A stretch of DNA of 64,000 nucleotides from Gonocerus acuteangulatus. Lineage: Eukaryota > Arthropoda > Insecta > Hemiptera > Coreidae. Shown piece after piece: positions 59,850 through 64,000 of the stretch. The notes beneath the pieces were generated by a model that was not told where the DNA came from, did not search any database, and worked only from the letters and a program-made list of their open reading frames with translations. Numbering within the stretch: the first letter of the stretch is position 1; each line of letters opens with the position of its first letter. A program made the translations under genes and the position numbers. The stretch is taken from the NCBI GenBank assembly GCA_946811695.1, contig OX328124.1, positions 32,239,648 through 32,303,647 on the forward strand, read 5' to 3'.

Positions 59850-62090
59850 TTATTTATTTATTTTTTAAATTGCCTATCCTTTGTATTGTCACAAAATGAA
59901 TTGACACTACATTAAGAGTTCAAAGTAAGACACACCAATAAAAAAAAAGTTCGTCTTGAGCTAGTTTTTCAGGCTCTGGCAGGGTCACTAACACCAGATT
60001 TTTCTAAATGAAGGAAATCAGAAAGTCCAAAACTGACATTTCATACAGTACAGCCTGATAGCTCTCCACGTCAAAACCAATGCTTGGTTTCCCATCAGCA
60101 TAATGTTCTTAAGTTTAAAAATGTAAAAGGTATTCAATACCATGATTTATCTTTGTCATTTAAGGATTCTCCTGGGTTGCCACACTCCTCCCCATGTGTG
60201 TGTAAGTATATACTTTGGCCGGTTATCTTATAACCTCTTACTGCAGGCAAAGGAATATTTATATTGCATATTAGGAGACCAAATAAATCTGAGAAAGGCA
60301 GATGATCAATAAAATATGTGAATTCACCTCACACTTTTTAATGCTCTACATGTTTCTAATTGTAAAGATATCTTGTCATGTGTGTTAAAAATTATTACAG
60401 ATCTTGCCGAATATGAGTGCGGTGAACTCACAGGACACAAGACCTGCAGCCTATCCAAACCCACTCCAGCGTTGCTTTTGGGATTAGCACCAGTAACATT
60501 TAGAGAGGGAACCGCTATACAAGACATACACAGCCTAACCACAAGCACTATTCTGCCAGCCCAGCCATCTCAACATTCATTCATAAGATATCCAAACTTA
60601 TAGGTAGCTTGTGGTTAGGTTGTAATCATTTGTAATATGCCCTTAATGAGATAACTATAAGAAACACGTGGAACAACAAAAAGTGTGAGATTCTATTTTA
60701 TTAATCTGCCTTATGCCCATTTGTTTATATTTAGCCCAATAGTATTAGATTCAACTTTTCTCATTGATTAGTTTATCAATGCATTTAATTATTGATTAGA
60801 ATAGGCACAAAGCTTCTTTTTCATTGATTAAGGGTTTGAAGAAATAATCTTTTCAACTGAATAAGTACCAACACTATTTTGAAATCTTTACTTTGTGATT
60901 AATAAATAAATTAAAAATAAAGGACGCCAAAGAAAACCATTTCATAAAATTTATATCAAAGAACTATTTTTATGAGTTACTAATAAAGTTTTACTTATAA
61001 TCATAACAAATATTTTGAAAGCGTTATTAAATAACAATGTCTACTAATAAAAATATAAACCCATATAACTAGTAGCATATAAAAGGAGAAGTGCAAATAA
61101 ATATGTGCTTAAAAAGAGGAGCAAACAATAATATGGATAGTTAAATTTGCAGTTCTGGTGAATTAATTCAAGGATATAACTTACCTAGGGATAGACGTTA
61201 AAGAGGAATAATAACTTTCCTACTTTGATTAATATCTGCATAAATAACAAATATACTTTAGATGATATATAGAACAAAATTGAATATAAAGAAAGATGAT
61301 ATTCTCATAACTACAGCACATAATTATTTTTCTCTGTCATTTACTATTTAAGATGAATGGTCATTCTCTAAGAAATTTAAATTCCCTTTGATATCCCGAT
61401 ATATATAAAGCCACCTTAAAATAATATTAATAGCTATAAAATACTGAATGCTGAACACATACTCATCTTTTAATGTAGAAGTAGGCAATAACCCATAAAA
61501 CATAACTGATGTGCCAGAGATGACAGGAATGAAAATTTGATTTTTTATTCTTATGTAAAAGGACAGAATACAAATTTAATAAATGTATGTAACACTCTTC
61601 TTTTTTGATTGATAATTAAAAGTAATTAAGACTGAACAAAAGGAATTTAATTAAACAATGATTTAACATGGCACATAAAATAAAAAAAGAACTATGAAAA
61701 GTTATTGTAGTTTGGAATTAATGCAAGAAACTGATGGTATAATAAGAAATTATTAATTAAAATTAATCAACAACTTTTAATATAAAGTTTACTACATAAG
61801 TAAGTAGTAGAGATGAATACCTTGTAAAACAGGAATGAGAAACATTCTCATGGTTATTAACATAAAAAAATGTATAAAACTTGTACATCTTTGCTAAAAT
61901 TACATTCTATACATTGTACAACATACATATTCTGTTTTGGACCAGGTACAATATTAAAAGAACAGTAGTCTCCAGAAGAAATTAACACTACGCAAAATAG
62001 AAATTGCATAGTTTCAAAGATAACAAATATTGCTATAATAAGGTTAACATGCTCAACCCCTGATTATAATTACATAAATGTTGGACATTC
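59850..62090. other. Intergenic region between MIC13 and PA2G4
   Basis: Very A+T-rich. The block 60170-60620 is less A+T-rich and may be a decayed repeat, but I recognise no family. No conserved exon on either strand. Confidence 0.5.
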
Positions 62091-62097
62091 CCTTTTT

Positions 62098-62103
62098 TTT
62101 ATT
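62098..62103 (-). promoter_or_regulatory. Candidate poly(A) signal of PA2G4
   Basis: AATAAA on the minus strand, about 95 bases beyond the PA2G4 stop codon. Confidence 0.45.
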
Positions 62104-62196
62104 ATAAAAATCATCTCCAAAATTATTTTTCTGAAAGGGTTACTTCTTTATGTACAAAAAATATAAAGTCTGCCTTCTCTAACATGTCATGCCTAT

Positions 62197-62820
62197 TTAT
62201 GCTGCAGCTTCAACTTCCATACTTGCTGTCTCTTCCTTTACTGCCTTCTTCTTTTTCTTTTTTGCTGCCTTTGGGTTGGCAGAGCAATAAAGTAACGACT
62301 AAAAAAAATATGAAATCAGTTAAAAATAAAATCAAAATACTTTGTTACGTTTATTAATAGAAATAGCAAACTATTCATCTATACCTTCAATTCTGGATCG
62401 TCTATACTGTATTCAGATGAGTACAATTCATTTTCAAATTGAATTCCAGTTATACGATGAGGGCCATTTGGCATTAACAATACTGTAAATTTAAATTGCA
62501 CAACTATTTCACCTGCAATAGAAAAAATGTTTAAAAATAATGTCATTTTTTAATAAACTATTTATTTCTAAAATAAATAAAAGCAAGAAATTACTTGGTT
62601 TTTCATAAAGTACTGGAAATGGCTCAATAAGCTTGTGGCTAACACATTCATTTACACCTAACCTAGCTTTTTTTTCATCAGAAAAGCTACGTAGAGTAAA
62701 AGGCATTGATCCATGCTTATCTCTAACTTCAGAGTAGAAATTCCTAGATGCTTTTAATTTTAATTGATAGGTTTCATCAGTTTTTTTATAAACGGATACT
62801 CGGGTGTCCATCTCCTTTCC
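62197..62820 (-). CDS. PA2G4: PA2G4/EBP1, C-terminal 151 residues (partial)
   Basis: Proliferation-associated protein 2G4 is an inactive methionine-aminopeptidase-fold protein that binds ribosomes and structured RNA and acts in growth control. Three exons are inside the window: 62820-62595, 62512-62385 and 62298-62197, in phase with GT-AG introns and ending in TAA. Recognisable segments are [58 protein letters not shown] and a C-terminal lysine tract ([14 protein letters not shown]) that serves nucleolar targeting and RNA binding in the family. They correspond to about the last 150 of 394 human residues. The catalytic-fold N-terminal part lies beyond the right edge. Convergent with MIC13. Confidence 0.93.
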
Positions 62821-63015
62821 CTAAAAATGTCAAAATAATATTAGAAAGGAAAACAAAACTATGAAAGGATTAATCTATAAAGCATGTAATAATATTTTAT
62901 GTGAAAGTCAATCACAGAAGAAATTATAATACTAACAGTGGAGATTGTTGAGGGTTCAGCATGAGGATTATAAAAAAATACATTTATTTATTATATAAAA
63001 TTTATTTTTTTTTCC

Positions 63016-63037
63016 AAAGTTTCAAGCCTTCATCAGG
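63016..63037 (-). ncRNA. Hammerhead-like boxes, short spacer
   Basis: Minus strand CTGATGA, six bases, GAAAC. Both boxes are perfect but the spacer is too short for a normal stem II, so it is probably a decayed or chance form. Note its closeness to the better core at 63160. Confidence 0.2.
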
Positions 63038-63159
63038 GATGTAAACAAAGATGGGCGGAGTAAATACGAATAACAATAATAAGGTAAGTAAAGATGGAAT
63101 GGTTGGGATTCGGCTAAATAAACCTCAATATGATTTTGTTTTAAAAAAATCTATATTTC

Positions 63160-63195
63160 GGACGTTTCGGCTACTCATTGGTAGCCTTCGTCAGC
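63160..63195 (-). ncRNA. Hammerhead-ribozyme-like core
   Basis: Minus strand: CTGACGA, then A, then GGCTAC-loop CAATGA-GTAGCC (a perfect 6-bp stem II), then GAAAC. Both invariant boxes and stem II are as in hammerhead ribozymes. Stem III and the cleavage triplet are not evident, so activity is unproven. In an intron of PA2G4. Confidence 0.45.
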
Positions 63196-63598
63196 TAAAA
63201 TGACAAAAAAAGAAATAATACAAAAACAAAAAAAATTATAATTGTGATAGGTATCAGAACTATAGATACAATTAACTTATAAAAGAACATATCGTCTTAA
63301 ATTCTTAGAATGAAAAAGTAAATAGGTACAATAATCGATTTTAATAGTAATTAGTAAAGTTAATTGATTTTACAAAGAAATAAGAAACTACATACCAATG
63401 ACAAATATAGTAGCTAATAGTAACATTAATTAATTTTACAAAGAAATAAGATACTACATACCAATAGAAATGCAGAGCGGCAGAGGAAGACCAAGGTTGG
63501 CAATTAAGTAACCATTGTAGAGTGTCTAAGGAGAAAGGAATCTACTGGGGTATAAGTAAGTGAAAACAGCAGGTGGTGGGAGAAATGTCGGTAAGGAT

Positions 63599-64000
63599 CA
63601 AAAAGGTGTTAATGGAAGGATACCCAAGGGGCATGGTAAAAATCTAGGTGGGAGGTCGGGAGAGTATTTGGAAAATATTAGCGTACATAGGAGAAATGCC
63701 TTGTTGGTCAGTTTTGTAGTTTATATTGTTTTTGTTTAAGTTTATGTGTACATATTCCAAGATCTGTAGTCTTTTTTTGTTTTGTTGCACACAAAAATTC
63801 TTTCTACACAACGAAACAAAAAAAGACTACAGATCTCGGAATGTGTACACATAAACTTAAACAAAAACAATATAAACTACAAAACTGACCAACAAGGCAT
63901 TTCTCCTATGTACGCTAATATTTTCCAAATACTCGCCCGACCACCTACCTAGATTTTTACCTTGCCCCTTGGGTATCCTTCCATTAACACCTTTTTCTCC
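63599..64000. repeat. Near-perfect palindrome, arms of about 190 bases, cut by window end
   Basis: Centre near 63800, with CACACAAAAATTCTTTCTAC as the loop. The arms share GACTACAGATCT, ACATAAACTTAAAC, AACTGACCAACAAGGCATTT and GGTATCCTTCCATTAACACC. Only a few differences separate the arms. The right arm may continue beyond the window. An inverted pair next to a hammerhead-like core fits the pseudo-LTRs of Penelope-like elements (inference). Confidence 0.8.

Noticed and set aside
60324..60603. Frames on both strands in the less A+T-rich block at 60.4 kb
   Set aside because: Open on both strands by composition; no recognisable family. Possibly a decayed repeat.

Overview
This is a eukaryotic nuclear window. 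It is strongly A+T-rich, its genes are split by GT-AG introns, and there are long (TA)n, poly-A and poly-T runs and a heavy, mixed load of transposable elements. The proteins (coronin, guanine deaminase, MIC13/QIL1, PA2G4) are animal-type, and the Jockey-type LINEs, Tc1/mariner elements and SINEs suggest an arthropod. I cannot name the species from the sequence.

Genes, left to right. (1) Coronin lies on the minus strand. Thirteen coding exons run from the ATG at 26037 to the stop at 540 and give a 561-residue product whose exon phases all close. (2) A plus-strand three-exon gene of unknown function (34274-39232, 344 residues) carries SUMO-type motifs and an RRM-like C-terminus. (3) Guanine deaminase lies on the plus strand (42827-50217): nine coding exons, 440 residues, all five expected metal ligands. 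(4) The MICOS subunit MIC13/QIL1 lies on the plus strand (54244-59757): three coding exons, about 112 residues. (5) The last three exons of PA2G4/EBP1 lie on the minus strand (62197-62820), with the rest of the gene beyond the right edge. Coronin and the unknown gene are head to head across 8.2 kb of repeats. MIC13 and PA2G4 are tail to tail. I see no sign that these housekeeping genes act together; they are neighbours.

Nearly everything else is mobile DNA. The coronin introns hold a Ty3-type remnant, several SINEs, a Tc1/mariner-class element with inverted repeats of about 595 bp, a hairpin with hammerhead-like cores, two solo LTRs, and a young gag-only LTR element lying in a (TA)n tract. 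The 26-34 kb gap holds a TIR element with a 5'-truncated Jockey LINE inside it (clean target duplication, open reverse-transcriptase frame) and a large foldback repeat. Further right are a 124-bp tandem array, a PIF/Harbinger element (TSD TAA), a decayed Tc1 element, a compact foldback copy, a pogo-like element (TSD TA), a LINE remnant, a hAT-type element (8-bp TSD), 5S-rRNA-derived SINEs and a near-perfect palindrome at the right edge.

The most unusual signals are: SINEs with tRNA-like and 5S-rRNA-like heads that share a central block; repeated hammerhead-ribozyme-like cores tied to inverted repeats; and an LTR family that carries a primer-binding-site-like motif inside the LTR, with the boundary fixed by a target duplication.
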